Below, piece after piece: positions 1 through 9,637 of a DNA stretch of 64,000 nucleotides. A program made the position numbers and the translations under genes. The stretch is from Cyclobacterium marinum DSM 745. GTDB lineage: Bacteria > Bacteroidota > Bacteroidia > Cytophagales > Cyclobacteriaceae. Every line of letters starts with the position of its first letter. The first letter of the stretch is position 1. The stretch covers positions 2,676,501 through 2,740,500 of the forward strand of contig NC_015914.1 in the NCBI RefSeq assembly GCF_000222485.1. Direction: 5' to 3'. The notes below the pieces were generated by a model. The model had not been told where the DNA came from, searched no databases, and saw nothing but the letters and a program-made list of their open reading frames with translations.

Positions 1-2766
1 AAATTTAGAAACAATTATCCTTATTGGCTCTCCCTTACGGCGGCATATATTCTGTCAACAACACTAATGTTTTTGGTTTTTTACCTTTATCTAAATATTG
101 TAGAAAACTCACAGTGGAATTTAAATATTGAAGCAATACCTAATTTTGATTATCTTAAAATAGTTAGTCTTTTTATTATTTTTCTTGGAGGTGCTGCCTA
201 TCTGTTGTTTACGATTATTGGTATCAATATGGTATTATTTAAAAACGAGGACAACTATTTTTACCCTTTAAAGGTTCTTGTGGTCTTCGTTTCTCCATTC
301 TTAATTTTTCTTCTTTTCTATAATTTTGTTTTATTTATAGCTTTTTTGGCCCACATTATTTTATTGGTGGCCATTATTAGTTTCAAGCTTTACCAAAGCC
401 TGTTTAAACTTGACTTTAACACCTTCTTAACCTTCTTTTTTGCATGTCTTATAGGGGCTGTTGTGACAGGAGCAGCAGCTTATCAAGACCTTAGGTATGA
501 TGAAGTAAGGGCCAAGATCAAATTTGCCAATAATGTAATGCTTGACAGAGATGTAATGGGAGAATTTCTTCTTGAAGATATCATTGCTAGAGTTGTAGAA
601 GATGCCTTTATCAAAAGTCGACTTTCTGATCCCCTTCTTTCCAAAGATCCTATCGAAAGGAAAATCAAGAAAATTTACCTTGCAGGTTACTTTGATCAAT
701 ACCGACAAGATGTAAGCATTTTTAGTCCCTCAGGTCGACTTGTTTTGGGAAGTAACAACTCCTTATCCCTCTCAGAGTACAAAAACCGATACATGAATAG
801 CGATTATGCTACTCAGGTTCATAATTTGTATTTTATTAAATCCACTGATACGAATACAGGCAATCGATTTGTAGCTTTTGTTAAAATTCAACGGGACAAT
901 GACTTTCTGGGAACAATAGTCATCGAGCTGAATCAACAAAGGATTGAGTCCGGTAAGGCATTTCCAAAATTGCTTATGGATAATAAGTACGTCACTAATT
1001 ATATAGAACGTGATTTTGATTTTGCAATATTTGAAGAGCATGAGTTAAGTTATAGTTCAGGGATTTTTAGTTATCAAGGATTGACCGTGGAGAATTTCCT
1101 TAAGAATGAGAATGTTTTTTCGACAGGGATATTATTCAATGGATATCACCACTTGGCAGTAAGCTATAATGATAAAATTATTGTTGTTTCCTCTCGTAAG
1201 TATCCCAACAATTATATTTTAGCTGACATAGCCTTTCTTTTTGTTGTGTACCTGATTTTTACCTTATTGTCCATCGCAGTTTTTATTTTATTAAGTGGAC
1301 TAAACCAGCTGCGATTTAATTATGCAACCAAACTTCAATTATACCTTAACTTTGCATTTTTCTTTCCAATGTTGATCATCAGTGTGATCGCTGTTGGATT
1401 TTTAAGTCATTCTTACACAGAAGATCTTCATAGGCAATATTTTCAAAAAGCAGGAATAATAAGTGATAACCTAGGGAGAGATTTAGGAGGTGAGCAGTTT
1501 AATAATTTAAATAAGGATGATATAAACACTGAATTGTATACTTTGGCTACAGCCACTGATGCAGATATAAATCTTTATCTTCCGGATGGGAAGCTATTAG
1601 CTACCAACCAACCTGCCATTTTTGACAAAAAAATCTTAACGAATTATTTGCATCCGGTAGCTTATGCCTCTATTATCGAATCTAAGGAAAATAGATTTCT
1701 ACAGATAGAACAAGTAGGCGATTTGCAGTTTAAAACCGTATACTTGGCACTTAAAAATGGAGAAAATCAAGAGCTGCAGGCCATTATCGCCATACCTTTT
1801 TTCGAATCCGAAGAAGAACTTAATTTGATGATCACTGAAGTGTTTAGCAATATCCTGATCATTTTCGTGCTGATCTTTCTCTTCTTTTTGGTTATCTCTT
1901 ATTTTGTTTCAAAAAACCTTACCCATCCGTTTAAATTATTAACCCAGAAGCTAAAGGATACAGACCTGGAAAACAATGAGTACATGGTCTGGCCGGGAAA
2001 GGATGAGATAGGTCTGCTTGTAAACGAGTATAACAACATGCTTTATAAATTGGAGACCAGTAAAAAGGTTTTGGCTTCCAACGAAAAAGAATCAGCTTGG
2101 AGGGAAATGGCAAAACAGGTAGCCCACGAAATAAAAAATCCTTTAACTCCGATGAAACTTACTTTACAGCATTTATTGCGCCTACAAGCAGCTGATAAGC
2201 TAGACAATGGTAAGGCTTTGGTTAACCCCATTAATTCAATTATTCATCAGGTAGATACCTTAAGTGATATTGCAAGTTCGTTCTCAACCTTTGCTAAAAT
2301 GCCACTTCCAAAAAATCAGGAGTTGGAATTCAGAAAGGTGGTTTTAAAAGCCGTTTCTATTTTCAATTACAGGGATGATGTAGAAATTGAATTTACTGAT
2401 CAAACGGGAGAGGGAACGTCTACGAAGATCATGGGAGATCCTAAATTGTACGGGAGGGTAATATCTAATTTGATAATCAATGGGATTCAAGCGGTAGAAG
2501 AAGGTAAAAAGCCTAAAATTCTTGTAAATTTGTACTTTGACGGGCAGGAGCATATTAAACTTTCTATCAAGGACAATGGTAAGGGTATTTCAGATGAATT
2601 AAAGGAAAAAGTCTTTCTGCCTAATTTTAGTACCAAATCTGAGGGTTCAGGCCTTGGTTTAGCCATTGCCAAAAGAGGAGTGGAAACTGCCGGAGGTAAA
2701 ATATGGTTTGAGACATCTTCCGATACAGGAACTACCTTCTATCTCCTGTTCCCCCTAATCCCCTAA
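1..2766 (+). CDS. NtrY-like sensor histidine kinase (5' end outside window)
   Basis: Membrane sensor kinase that would autophosphorylate on His and pass phosphate to a response regulator, which is not visible here. The frame is open to base 1 without a stop, so the real start lies upstream; the first in-frame ATG is at 67. Several membrane helices fill the first ~130 visible residues, followed by an extracytoplasmic region, another helix near 1215-1290, a second outer region, and a helix near 1850-1910. A HAMP-like linker follows (about 1910-2070). The H-box reads AHEIKNPLTPMKL with the phospho-acceptor His at 2125-2127. The N-box is LIINGIQAV, and the ATP lid boxes are DNGKGIS and GSGLGLAIAKRG. 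The HEIKNPLTP form of the H-box is typical of the NtrB/NtrY group. The signal sensed is unknown. A regulator gene may lie upstream of the window. Confidence 0.9.
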   Translation, partial: KFRNNYPYWLSLTAAYILSTTLMFLVFYLYLNIVENSQWNLNIEAIPNFDYLKIVSLFIIFLGGAAYLLFTIIGINMVLFKNEDNYFYPLKVLVVFVSPFLIFLLFYNFVLFIAFLAHIILLVAIISFKLYQSLFKLDFNTFLTFFFACLIGAVVTGAAAYQDLRYDEVRAKIKFANNVMLDRDVMGEFLLEDIIARVVEDAFIKSRLSDPLLSKDPIERKIKKIYLAGYFDQYRQDVSIFSPSGRLVLGSNNSLSLSEYKNRYMNSDYATQVHNLYFIKSTDTNTGNRFVAFVKIQRDNDFLGTIVIELNQQRIESGKAFPKLLMDNKYVTNYIERDFDFAIFEEHELSYSSGIFSYQGLTVENFLKNENVFSTGILFNGYHHLAVSYNDKIIVVSSRKYPNNYILADIAFLFVVYLIFTLLSIAVFILLSGLNQLRFNYATKLQLYLNFAFFFPMLIISVIAVGFLSHSYTEDLHRQYFQKAGIISDNLGRDLGGEQFNNLNKDDINTELYTLATATDADINLYLPDGKLLATNQPAIFDKKILTNYLHPVAYASIIESKENRFLQIEQVGDLQFKTVYLALKNGENQELQAIIAIPFFESEEELNLMITEVFSNILIIFVLIFLFFLVISYFVSKNLTHPFKLLTQKLKDTDLENNEYMVWPGKDEIGLLVNEYNNMLYKLETSKKVLASNEKESAWREMAKQVAHEIKNPLTPMKLTLQHLLRLQAADKLDNGKALVNPINSIIHQVDTLSDIASSFSTFAKMPLPKNQELEFRKVVLKAVSIFNYRDDVEIEFTDQTGEGTSTKIMGDPKLYGRVISNLIINGIQAVEEGKKPKILVNLYFDGQEHIKLSIKDNGKGISDELKEKVFLPNFSTKSEGSGLGLAIAKRGVETAGGKIWFETSSDTGTTFYLLFPLIP

Positions 2767-2814
2767 ATTATTGACAGATATTGTTTACTTTAGCTTCCTG
2801 TAAGTGATTGATAT

Positions 2815-5800
2815 ATGCAGTTGGTGAAGTATTTTTTAGCTTTTTTACCAATGCTTTTGGCATTGAATTATTCCACCTTGGCCCAAGACCAAAAGTGTCT
2901 TTGGAAAACTGCCAATACTCATAATGTGGTGGTACTTGCAGACACCTTGTCCCTGATTCCTGCCAGTATTAAGGTAAAGGATGCCTTAGGTAATATTAGA
3001 CCACATAAGTATAATTTTAATAGTGGCAACATTATCCTACTGGATACAATTGAACTGGAGAATGATTCTTTATTCATTTGTTATAAAACTCTGCCATTTT
3101 CACTTAAGCATGTTTTCCAAAATAGATCGTTAGAAAAAGATTATGATTCTTTAGCATTTTTTAAAGACAAAGAGCCGGAACGAACAGCAATTTATGATTT
3201 TAGAGAGGAAGTATTTACTTCAAGTAAGCTCAATCAATCAGGTAATTTAACACGTGGAATATCCTTCGGTAATACACAAAACGTATTTGTGAATTCTGCT
3301 TTAAACTTACAGATGGATGGGGAATTGGCAGAAAATCTAAATATTAGAGCCAGCATTACCGATCAAAATGTACCCTTCCAGCCAGAAGGAAATACCCAAC
3401 AGATTCAGGATTTCGATAATATTTTGATCGAGTTATACAATGATAAAATTAATCTTGCCGGTGGGGATGTGGTTTTGCAACAGCGAAAATCTGAGTTTTT
3501 AAGGTATTACAAAAATGTGCAAGGCTTGCAATTTACTTCAGATTACACCTTAAACGAAAAGTGGAAGGCCTCAAGCAGGGTAGGTGCAGCCATTGCCAAA
3601 GGAAAATTTGCTTCCATGAATTTAGAAGTGACCGAAGGAGTGCTGGGACCATACCGTATTAGTGGGCCTGGAAATGAACGGTATGTTATTGTTTTAGCCA
3701 ATTCTGAAAAGGTTTTTCTAGATGGAAAACAGTTGAAGCGAGGTTTTAATAATGATTATACTATCGATTATAATCAAGGTGAAATTACTTTTACTCCCAC
3801 AGTATTGATTACCCAATACTCTAGAGTAAGGGTGGATTTTGAGTATGCAGAAAGAAATTTTTCCAGATCGATAATTACTGCAAACCATATTCAAGAAAAT
3901 AAAAACGTTACTTTTTATCTGAATTATTATAGAGAAAAGGATGACCGAAATAGGCCTTTATTTACAGAGTTAAGCGATGGGGACAAAAGATTACTCAGTT
4001 CAGTGGGTGATGACATTCTCTATGCGGCTATTCCAAGGGTGGACAGCGTTGCTTTTGATTCAAATAGAATTTTGTATAAAAAGGTTTCAGACTTTTCCGA
4101 AAATGGAGAAACGGTAAATTATTACGCGTACAGTACAGATCCGGCACAAGCCTTTTATGCAATAAGCTTTACAGAAACTACCCAAGGTTTAGGGGATTAT
4201 ATTCGGAAAGAACAACTGGCCAATGGGGTGGTTTATGAATTTATTGCTCCTATAAATGGAGTGTCTCAGGGTAATTTCACTATTAGTTCCTCCTTGCCGG
4301 CACCCAATAAAAAGCAAATGATGACTGCAGGTACTGAAGTCAGACTTGGAGATTATGAGACTACCTTTGTGGAAGTAGCCCTCTCTGATCAAGATGAAAA
4401 TCTTTTTTCAGACTTGGGAGATGCTGACAATAAAGGTTATGCCATTAAAGGCGGGCTAAGGTCTGAAGGTCGCTCTGTTAAAATGCTTAAGGATTATCTT
4501 TTTAATGGGCAGACTACTGTTGAGTACAATTCAACTAATTTTTCCTTTGTGGATCGATTAAGATTTGTAGAGTTTGATAGGGATTGGGGATTAACCAATG
4601 CAGATGATGTTGACAATGCAGCTGAGAAGCTGTTTAATGTTAGTTTGGAGTTGCTCAAAAACAATCAAAATCAGTTTTCCTACATCCTTGATTTAAGAAA
4701 CCGAACAGGGGTTTTGTCAGGTTTACAACAAAAGATAAAACTCAATCAAAAAATTTGGGATAGACTATTGGTAACCAATGACTTCTTCCAGCTAAAAAGT
4801 GAAGTGCACCCCTTACAATCCGATTGGCTGCGGTACCAAGGAGAGATTAAATACCCAACCCCGATTCTGGTGCCCGGTTATAGGTATATCCTAGATAAAA
4901 ATAAAGTGACCAACCCTCAACAAAATCAAGTAGTTTCCACTGCCATGAACTATGAAGCGCATGAGTTTTTTATAAACTCAAATGATTCTCTGAATTATTC
5001 CTTTTTCGGGACAGCAAGTTTTCGGGAAGATAAAGCAGTAATGGAGGGGCAACTAAAGCCGGACACTAAAGCATTTATGACTAGCTATGGAGTAGAGGGG
5101 ACTTTCGGGGCACATACCATTAATGGATCATTTACTTATAGAAAATTGATCTTTTTAACAGAGGATCTTCCTGAAGAAACTACAGTCATGGGTAAACTGA
5201 ATTATCGCAGTTCTCTTTTTGACAACAATTTATCCAATGAGTTTACCTATGCCTTGGGCAATGGCAGGGAGTTGAGAAGGGAGTTTGTATATTTGCCGGT
5301 ACCAACCGGAGAGGGGACACATACATGGAGAGATGACGATGAAGATGGGGTCCAACAGCTTAATGAGTTTTATCTGGCGATAAATCCTGAAGAAAAGAAT
5401 TATATAAAGGTATTTGTACCTACAGATGAATACCTTCAGGCCTATACCACTTTGTTTAATTATCGGTTGAGTGGCAAGTTTCCCTCCAAATGGAAAACCT
5501 TGACCGGAGTAAAAAAATGGTTAGCAAAGTTTTCAAACAATACGAATTTAAATGTTGAGAAAAAGATAACATCCCGAGATTTTTTTCAAAGGATTAGCCC
5601 ATTTCAAGGCGGTGTTGCAGAGGAATCATTGCTTTCATTAAGGCAATCGTTTCGTTCTTCTTTCTTTTTCAACCGATCATCACCTAAATTCGGTATGGAT
5701 TTTTCTTTTTTTAACAGTCATCAAAAGCAGCTGCTAACAGGAGGCTTTGAGGATGTTTCACAAGATGATTGGCGCTACAATGCACGGTATAATATCGAAA

Positions 5801-6291
5801 CGAAATGGAACCTCATGTTTTATGCCAATAGGGGAAAGAGAAATGCAAGCTCAGACTTCTTAGACAATAGGAACTTTAGAATAGAACAGTTTACTTATGG
5901 ACCGGAGATAAGTCTACAGCCTAGCCCCTTTTTCAGGTCTACCCTTCAGTACAGGTTGACAAATAAAGAGAACTTGGCCAATGTTGAGATAGAAGAGGCT
6001 GCCCAAATCCATGAAGGATTGCTTAGCTTCAGGGTGGCAAAAGCCATCAAAACCACGGTGAATGCACAACTGAAATACACTTATATTTCCTACAATGGAC
6101 TGGTCAACTCCCCCACCGGATATGAGATGTTACAGGCTCTAAGTCCAGGAAATAATACCAGTTGGAGCTTAAATTGGTTACAAAAAATAGGTGAAGGTTT
6201 GCAGCTTAACTTAATGTATGAAGGCAGAAAATCCGAGGGCTTGGATCATTTGGTACATACAGGTCGTATGCAGGTATCGGCCTTGTTTTGA
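2815..6291 (+). CDS. Large outer-membrane beta-barrel-like protein, function unknown
   Basis: A 1158-residue protein with an N-terminal signal peptide (hydrophobic residues 5-22, cleavage likely after LAQ). It is rich in alternating polar/aromatic beta strands through most of its length. The stretch GNLTRGISFGN and the following LNLQMDGELAENL recall a family of large Bacteroidota surface proteins in which a plug-like N-terminal part precedes a barrel; this family match is from memory, not from a search. Around residues 837-848 an acidic loop, DDDEDGVQQLNEF, looks like an EF-hand-type calcium loop. No TonB box is obvious. It starts 48 bases after the kinase stop, so the two may be co-transcribed. 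It is far too short to be SprA. The exact role (gliding, secretion, adhesion) cannot be assigned. Confidence 0.7.
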   Translation: MQLVKYFLAFLPMLLALNYSTLAQDQKCLWKTANTHNVVVLADTLSLIPASIKVKDALGNIRPHKYNFNSGNIILLDTIELENDSLFICYKTLPFSLKHVFQNRSLEKDYDSLAFFKDKEPERTAIYDFREEVFTSSKLNQSGNLTRGISFGNTQNVFVNSALNLQMDGELAENLNIRASITDQNVPFQPEGNTQQIQDFDNILIELYNDKINLAGGDVVLQQRKSEFLRYYKNVQGLQFTSDYTLNEKWKASSRVGAAIAKGKFASMNLEVTEGVLGPYRISGPGNERYVIVLANSEKVFLDGKQLKRGFNNDYTIDYNQGEITFTPTVLITQYSRVRVDFEYAERNFSRSIITANHIQENKNVTFYLNYYREKDDRNRPLFTELSDGDKRLLSSVGDDILYAAIPRVDSVAFDSNRILYKKVSDFSENGETVNYYAYSTDPAQAFYAISFTETTQGLGDYIRKEQLANGVVYEFIAPINGVSQGNFTISSSLPAPNKKQMMTAGTEVRLGDYETTFVEVALSDQDENLFSDLGDADNKGYAIKGGLRSEGRSVKMLKDYLFNGQTTVEYNSTNFSFVDRLRFVEFDRDWGLTNADDVDNAAEKLFNVSLELLKNNQNQFSYILDLRNRTGVLSGLQQKIKLNQKIWDRLLVTNDFFQLKSEVHPLQSDWLRYQGEIKYPTPILVPGYRYILDKNKVTNPQQNQVVSTAMNYEAHEFFINSNDSLNYSFFGTASFREDKAVMEGQLKPDTKAFMTSYGVEGTFGAHTINGSFTYRKLIFLTEDLPEETTVMGKLNYRSSLFDNNLSNEFTYALGNGRELRREFVYLPVPTGEGTHTWRDDDEDGVQQLNEFYLAINPEEKNYIKVFVPTDEYLQAYTTLFNYRLSGKFPSKWKTLTGVKKWLAKFSNNTNLNVEKKITSRDFFQRISPFQGGVAEESLLSLRQSFRSSFFFNRSSPKFGMDFSFFNSHQKQLLTGGFEDVSQDDWRYNARYNIETKWNLMFYANRGKRNASSDFLDNRNFRIEQFTYGPEISLQPSPFFRSTLQYRLTNKENLANVEIEEAAQIHEGLLSFRVAKAIKTTVNAQLKYTYISYNGLVNSPTGYEMLQALSPGNNTSWSLNWLQKIGEGLQLNLMYEGRKSEGLDHLVHTGRMQVSALF

Positions 6292-6315
6292 TTAGGCATA
6301 GCCATTGAAAAATTG

Positions 6316-6323
6316 TAGATTTG
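6316..6323 (+). promoter_or_regulatory. Bacteroidota -7 box upstream of the SDR/ispG operon
   Basis: TAGATTTG matches the TAnnTTTG -7 consensus exactly and lies 45 bases before the SDR start. A TTTG that could act as the -33 element is at 6287-6290, a spacing of 25, longer than the usual 19-21. Candidate only. Confidence 0.35.
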
Positions 6324-6368
6324 CAACAGTCAATTTTGTTGTTGTACTAATTATTAAAACACAAACTA

Positions 6369-7073
6369 ATGTCGAAAAGTATTTTAGTTACCGGAGGCAC
6401 AAAGGGTATAGGAAAGGCCATTATCCTTGAATTTGCGAATAAAGGTTTTGACGTATTTACTTGTAGTAGAAATGAAGATGAGTTGAGGGAATTAAAAGAA
6501 GAGGTGGAAAAAAACTTTTCGGCAGTAAAAGTATATACGAAGAAAGCCGATCTTTCTATTAAAGAAGAGACAAAAGCATTTGTAGCATTTGTAAAAAAAA
6601 TAGGAATACCCGATGTTTTAGTAAATAATACAGGTATTTTTATTCCTGGAAGCCTTCACTCGGAGGACGAAGCAAACTTTGAAAAGACCATGCACACCAA
6701 TCTTTTCAGCACTTATTATTTGACCAAAGGTTTTACTAAGGAGTTGATGGAAAGAAAAAATGGGCATATTTTTACTATTGGAAGCATAGCAGGGCTAACT
6801 GCTTATGCCAATGGTGGAAGTTATGCTGTATCTAAATGGGCCATGTTGGGTTTCACGAAATGCTTGAGACAAGAAATGGTACCTCATGGGGTTAAGGTGA
6901 CTTCAGTTTTGCCCGGGGCAACATTCACTGCGAGTTGGGAAGGAGTGGATTTACCGGAGAGCAGATTCATAGATGTGGTGGATGTGGCAGCATCAGTTTG
7001 GTCAGCTTATAACCTTTCGCCCCGTTCTGTTGTTGAAGAGATAGTAATCCGACCTCAATTAGGTGATATATAA
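6369..7073 (+). CDS. Short-chain dehydrogenase/reductase (SDR)
   Basis: NAD(P)-dependent cytoplasmic oxidoreductase of 234 residues, a usual length for classical SDRs. The cofactor glycine motif TGGTKGIG is at residues 8-15 and the NNTG motif (normally NNAG) is near residue 87. The catalytic triad is seen as Ser139 (IGSIAG), Tyr152 and Lys156 (YAVSK). The substrate cannot be read from the sequence. ispG begins 3 bases after its stop, so the two are surely on one transcript, but a role in isoprenoid synthesis is not implied by the family. A 3-oxoacyl-ACP reductase-like role is possible but unproven. Confidence 0.88.
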   Translation: MSKSILVTGGTKGIGKAIILEFANKGFDVFTCSRNEDELRELKEEVEKNFSAVKVYTKKADLSIKEETKAFVAFVKKIGIPDVLVNNTGIFIPGSLHSEDEANFEKTMHTNLFSTYYLTKGFTKELMERKNGHIFTIGSIAGLTAYANGGSYAVSKWAMLGFTKCLRQEMVPHGVKVTSVLPGATFTASWEGVDLPESRFIDVVDVAASVWSAYNLSPRSVVEEIVIRPQLGDI

Positions 7074-7076
7074 ATT

Positions 7077-9068
7077 ATGGAATTGAAAACATTCACAGAG
7101 AATCAGCAGTATTGCAATAGTCTTACGAATTATTCCAGAAGGAAAACCATTCCGGTAAGGATCGGAGACATAACTATTGGCGGAGACAATCCCATAGTCG
7201 TGCAATCAATGACTACAGTAGACACCATGGATACCCAAGGATCTATTGAACAATGCATCCGCATGATTGATAGTGGCTGTGAACTGGTGAGAATTACAGC
7301 TCCCAGTATCAAGGAAGCAGAAAACCTGCAAGCGATTAAAGATGGCTTGAGGAAAAGGGGGTACAATACGCCTTTGGTGGCTGATATTCATTTTACACCT
7401 AATGCAGCGGAAGTAGCGGCAAAAATCGTCGAAAAGGTTAGGGTAAATCCGGGAAACTACGCAGACAAAAAGAAATTTGAAGTTTTAGAATATACTGATG
7501 CTTCCTATCAGGCAGAACTGGAAAGGATTAGGGAAAGGTTTCTCCCCTTGGTCAATATTTGTAAAACTCATTGCACTGCTATGAGAATTGGCACCAACCA
7601 CGGTTCATTATCTGATCGGATAATGAGTAGGTATGGAGATACCCCACTTGGAATGGTTGAATCTGCTCTTGAGTTCTTGAGAATTTGTGAGGCAGAAAAT
7701 TACCATGATATTGTGATTTCAATGAAATCATCCAACACCCAAGTGATGGTTCAGGCATACAGGCTCTTGGTAAATAAACTGGAAGAGGGAGGCTTTAAGC
7801 CCTATCCGCTACATCTGGGAGTAACAGAAGCCGGAGATGGAGAAGATGGAAGGGTCAAATCTGCTGTTGGGATCGGAGCATTGCTTGAAGATGGTCTTGG
7901 AGATACCGTAAGGGTTTCCTTAACAGAGGATCCTGAGTTTGAATCTCCTGTGGTGAAAACCTTAATAAACAGGTATGCCAATAGACCTGAGGCTTCCGGA
8001 ATTATACCCATTAGCAATTATCCCATTGACCCTTTTGCTTATAATAAAAGAACCGCTGTAGAGGTGGCTAATTTTGGTGGTGGAAATGTGCCACGGGTGA
8101 TAACTGATATCTCCACTGTAGGAATAACTGTACCGAAAGACCTAAAATGTGTCGGCCACTTTTATCTTCCGGAATTGGATAAGTGGAAAATGAACGATCA
8201 GGGTTGTGATTATATTTTTTCAGATAAAAGCCCGGTTCCATTTATGCTACCTAACGGGCTTAAAGAGATTTTAGCCTATGATACTTGGGGTAATCAAGAG
8301 GATCAAAAGAACAAACTACCGGCAATCGATTTAGATCATTTGAAAGAGAAGGTCAAGCTGCATGAAACACTAAATTTTTTATTGGTTTCATCTGAGAACA
8401 TCGAAGAAGCAATTCCTTATTTAAATAATGAACTCCCCCTCATCATTGTTTTGTTCTCAAACTGTGAACATCAAATGCAAGCGATAAGGAGAGCCATCGT
8501 TTCACTTATCGATGCGGAAATTAATTTGCCGGTGGTTCCTAAAGTAAGTTATTCTGAGAAAGATGCAGAAAAAACCATGTTGTTTTCTGCAACAGATGTT
8601 GGCGGTCTGTTGATTGATGGACTTGGGGATGGTATGGTAATTGGTTTAGATCAATTGCAACTGCGAGACAAAGAAGAAAAACTGGCACAAGTCAAACTTC
8701 ATAATTCGGTTAGCTTTGGTGTTTTACAGGCAGCAAGGACTAGGATGTCAAAGACAGAGTATATCTCCTGTCCTTCATGTGGGAGGACACTATTTGACCT
8801 TCAGGAGACCACAGCTTTGATAAGAAAGAGGACAGATCACCTCAAAGGGGTTAAGATAGGAATAATGGGCTGTATTGTAAATGGCCCGGGAGAAATGGCA
8901 GATGCCGACTATGGTTATGTTGGGTCAGGTAAAGGGAAAATTACACTTTATAAGGGTAAAGAAGTAATGAAGCGGTCCGTGCCTTCCGAGAATGCTGTAG
9001 ACGAACTAATAGACATTATAAAAGAAGACGGGCAGTGGATCGAGCCTGAAACCACTGATCACGAATAG
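7077..9068 (+). CDS. ispG: 4-hydroxy-3-methylbut-2-en-1-yl diphosphate synthase (long form)
   Basis: IspG/GcpE makes HMBPP from methylerythritol cyclodiphosphate, the penultimate step of the MEP isoprenoid pathway. It uses a [4Fe-4S] cluster in the cytoplasm. At 663 residues it is the long form known from Bacteroidota, Chlamydiae and plants, which carries an insert domain between the TIM barrel and the Fe-S domain; the short E. coli form is about 370. The barrel begins with VRIGDITIGG and VQSMTTVDTMD. Cluster ligands are visible as Cys565 and Cys568 (CPSCGRTLFDL) and Cys599, with Glu606 in GCIVNGPGE. It sits 3 bases behind the SDR gene and is followed by a small membrane protein gene. Identification is secure. 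Confidence 0.97.
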   Translation: MELKTFTENQQYCNSLTNYSRRKTIPVRIGDITIGGDNPIVVQSMTTVDTMDTQGSIEQCIRMIDSGCELVRITAPSIKEAENLQAIKDGLRKRGYNTPLVADIHFTPNAAEVAAKIVEKVRVNPGNYADKKKFEVLEYTDASYQAELERIRERFLPLVNICKTHCTAMRIGTNHGSLSDRIMSRYGDTPLGMVESALEFLRICEAENYHDIVISMKSSNTQVMVQAYRLLVNKLEEGGFKPYPLHLGVTEAGDGEDGRVKSAVGIGALLEDGLGDTVRVSLTEDPEFESPVVKTLINRYANRPEASGIIPISNYPIDPFAYNKRTAVEVANFGGGNVPRVITDISTVGITVPKDLKCVGHFYLPELDKWKMNDQGCDYIFSDKSPVPFMLPNGLKEILAYDTWGNQEDQKNKLPAIDLDHLKEKVKLHETLNFLLVSSENIEEAIPYLNNELPLIIVLFSNCEHQMQAIRRAIVSLIDAEINLPVVPKVSYSEKDAEKTMLFSATDVGGLLIDGLGDGMVIGLDQLQLRDKEEKLAQVKLHNSVSFGVLQAARTRMSKTEYISCPSCGRTLFDLQETTALIRKRTDHLKGVKIGIMGCIVNGPGEMADADYGYVGSGKGKITLYKGKEVMKRSVPSENAVDELIDIIKEDGQWIEPETTDHE

Positions 9069-9098
9069 CTCCTGGTAATAAATTTGAATCAAGAAATT

Positions 9099-9287
9099 AT
9101 GGCTAGCAAATTAAAAGAGTTCTTTCAGTTGGGTGAGGTAGGTGAGTACTTTATTCGCGTTTTTAAAAAACCTGACCCCAATAAGAAAACCAACTTTAAC
9201 CTAAGAATGATGCATGGCATCAATAAAATATCGATTTTGGTCTTTCTTGCAGCATTGGTATATTGGATCATTAAAAGATTGGCTTAA
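9099..9287 (+). CDS. Small membrane protein, DUF6728-like
   Basis: A 62-residue protein with a basic, amphipathic N-terminal half (KLKEFFQLGEVGEYFIRVF) and a single C-terminal membrane helix, about residues 42-59. I chose ATG 9099; an in-frame TTG at 9084 would add five residues. It resembles the small Bacteroidota DUF6728 family, by recollection only. The function is unknown. Its stop overlaps the next start (TAATG), which makes translational coupling to the MmcQ/YjbR gene likely. Confidence 0.7.
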   Translation: MASKLKEFFQLGEVGEYFIRVFKKPDPNKKTNFNLRMMHGINKISILVFLAALVYWIIKRLA

Positions 9288-9637
9288 TGGACATTCAAAC
9301 CTTTAGGGAGTATTGCTTGAAGAAAACCGGGGTTACTGAGGATACACCTTTTGACAACAATACACTTTGCTTTAGGGTTGGGAATAAGATTTTCGCAATA
9401 TTGGATATTGATAAATTTGAAAGTGTCAACCTAAAATGTGACCCTGAAAAAGCCGTAATGCTTAGGGAATCTCACGAAGGTATCCTACCGGGTTATCATA
9501 TGAATAAAAAACATTGGAATACAGTTTCATGTGATGGTTCGGTTACCTCTGAATTGATCTTGGAATTAGTCGACCATTCTTACAGCTTGGTATTCGCTAG
9601 TTTGCCTAAAAAATTGAAAGAAGAAATTAACGGATGA
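9287..9637 (+). CDS. MmcQ/YjbR family protein
   Basis: A 116-residue cytoplasmic protein. It carries the usual MmcQ/YjbR pattern: an N-terminal helix (FREYCLKKTGVTEDTPF), a beta region with FRVGNKIFAILDI, the central KCDPEKAVMLRES, and the end motif GYHMNKKHWNTV with a pair of helices at the C-terminus. The fold is a CyaY-like alpha/beta domain often called DNA-binding, though the role of the family is poorly known. The start codon shares a base with the previous stop, and the stop overlaps the ABC gene (ATGA), so the genes form one translation-coupled series. Confidence 0.88.
   Translation: MDIQTFREYCLKKTGVTEDTPFDNNTLCFRVGNKIFAILDIDKFESVNLKCDPEKAVMLRESHEGILPGYHMNKKHWNTVSCDGSVTSELILELVDHSYSLVFASLPKKLKEEING

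Noticed and set aside
427..708. Minus-strand open frame inside the kinase gene
   Set aside because: Shadow of the sense gene; no protein character. The same holds for the other antisense frames in the window.
2815..6291. SprA/SprA-like gliding translocon protein
   Set aside because: Half the expected length; only a loose likeness of strand-rich segments.
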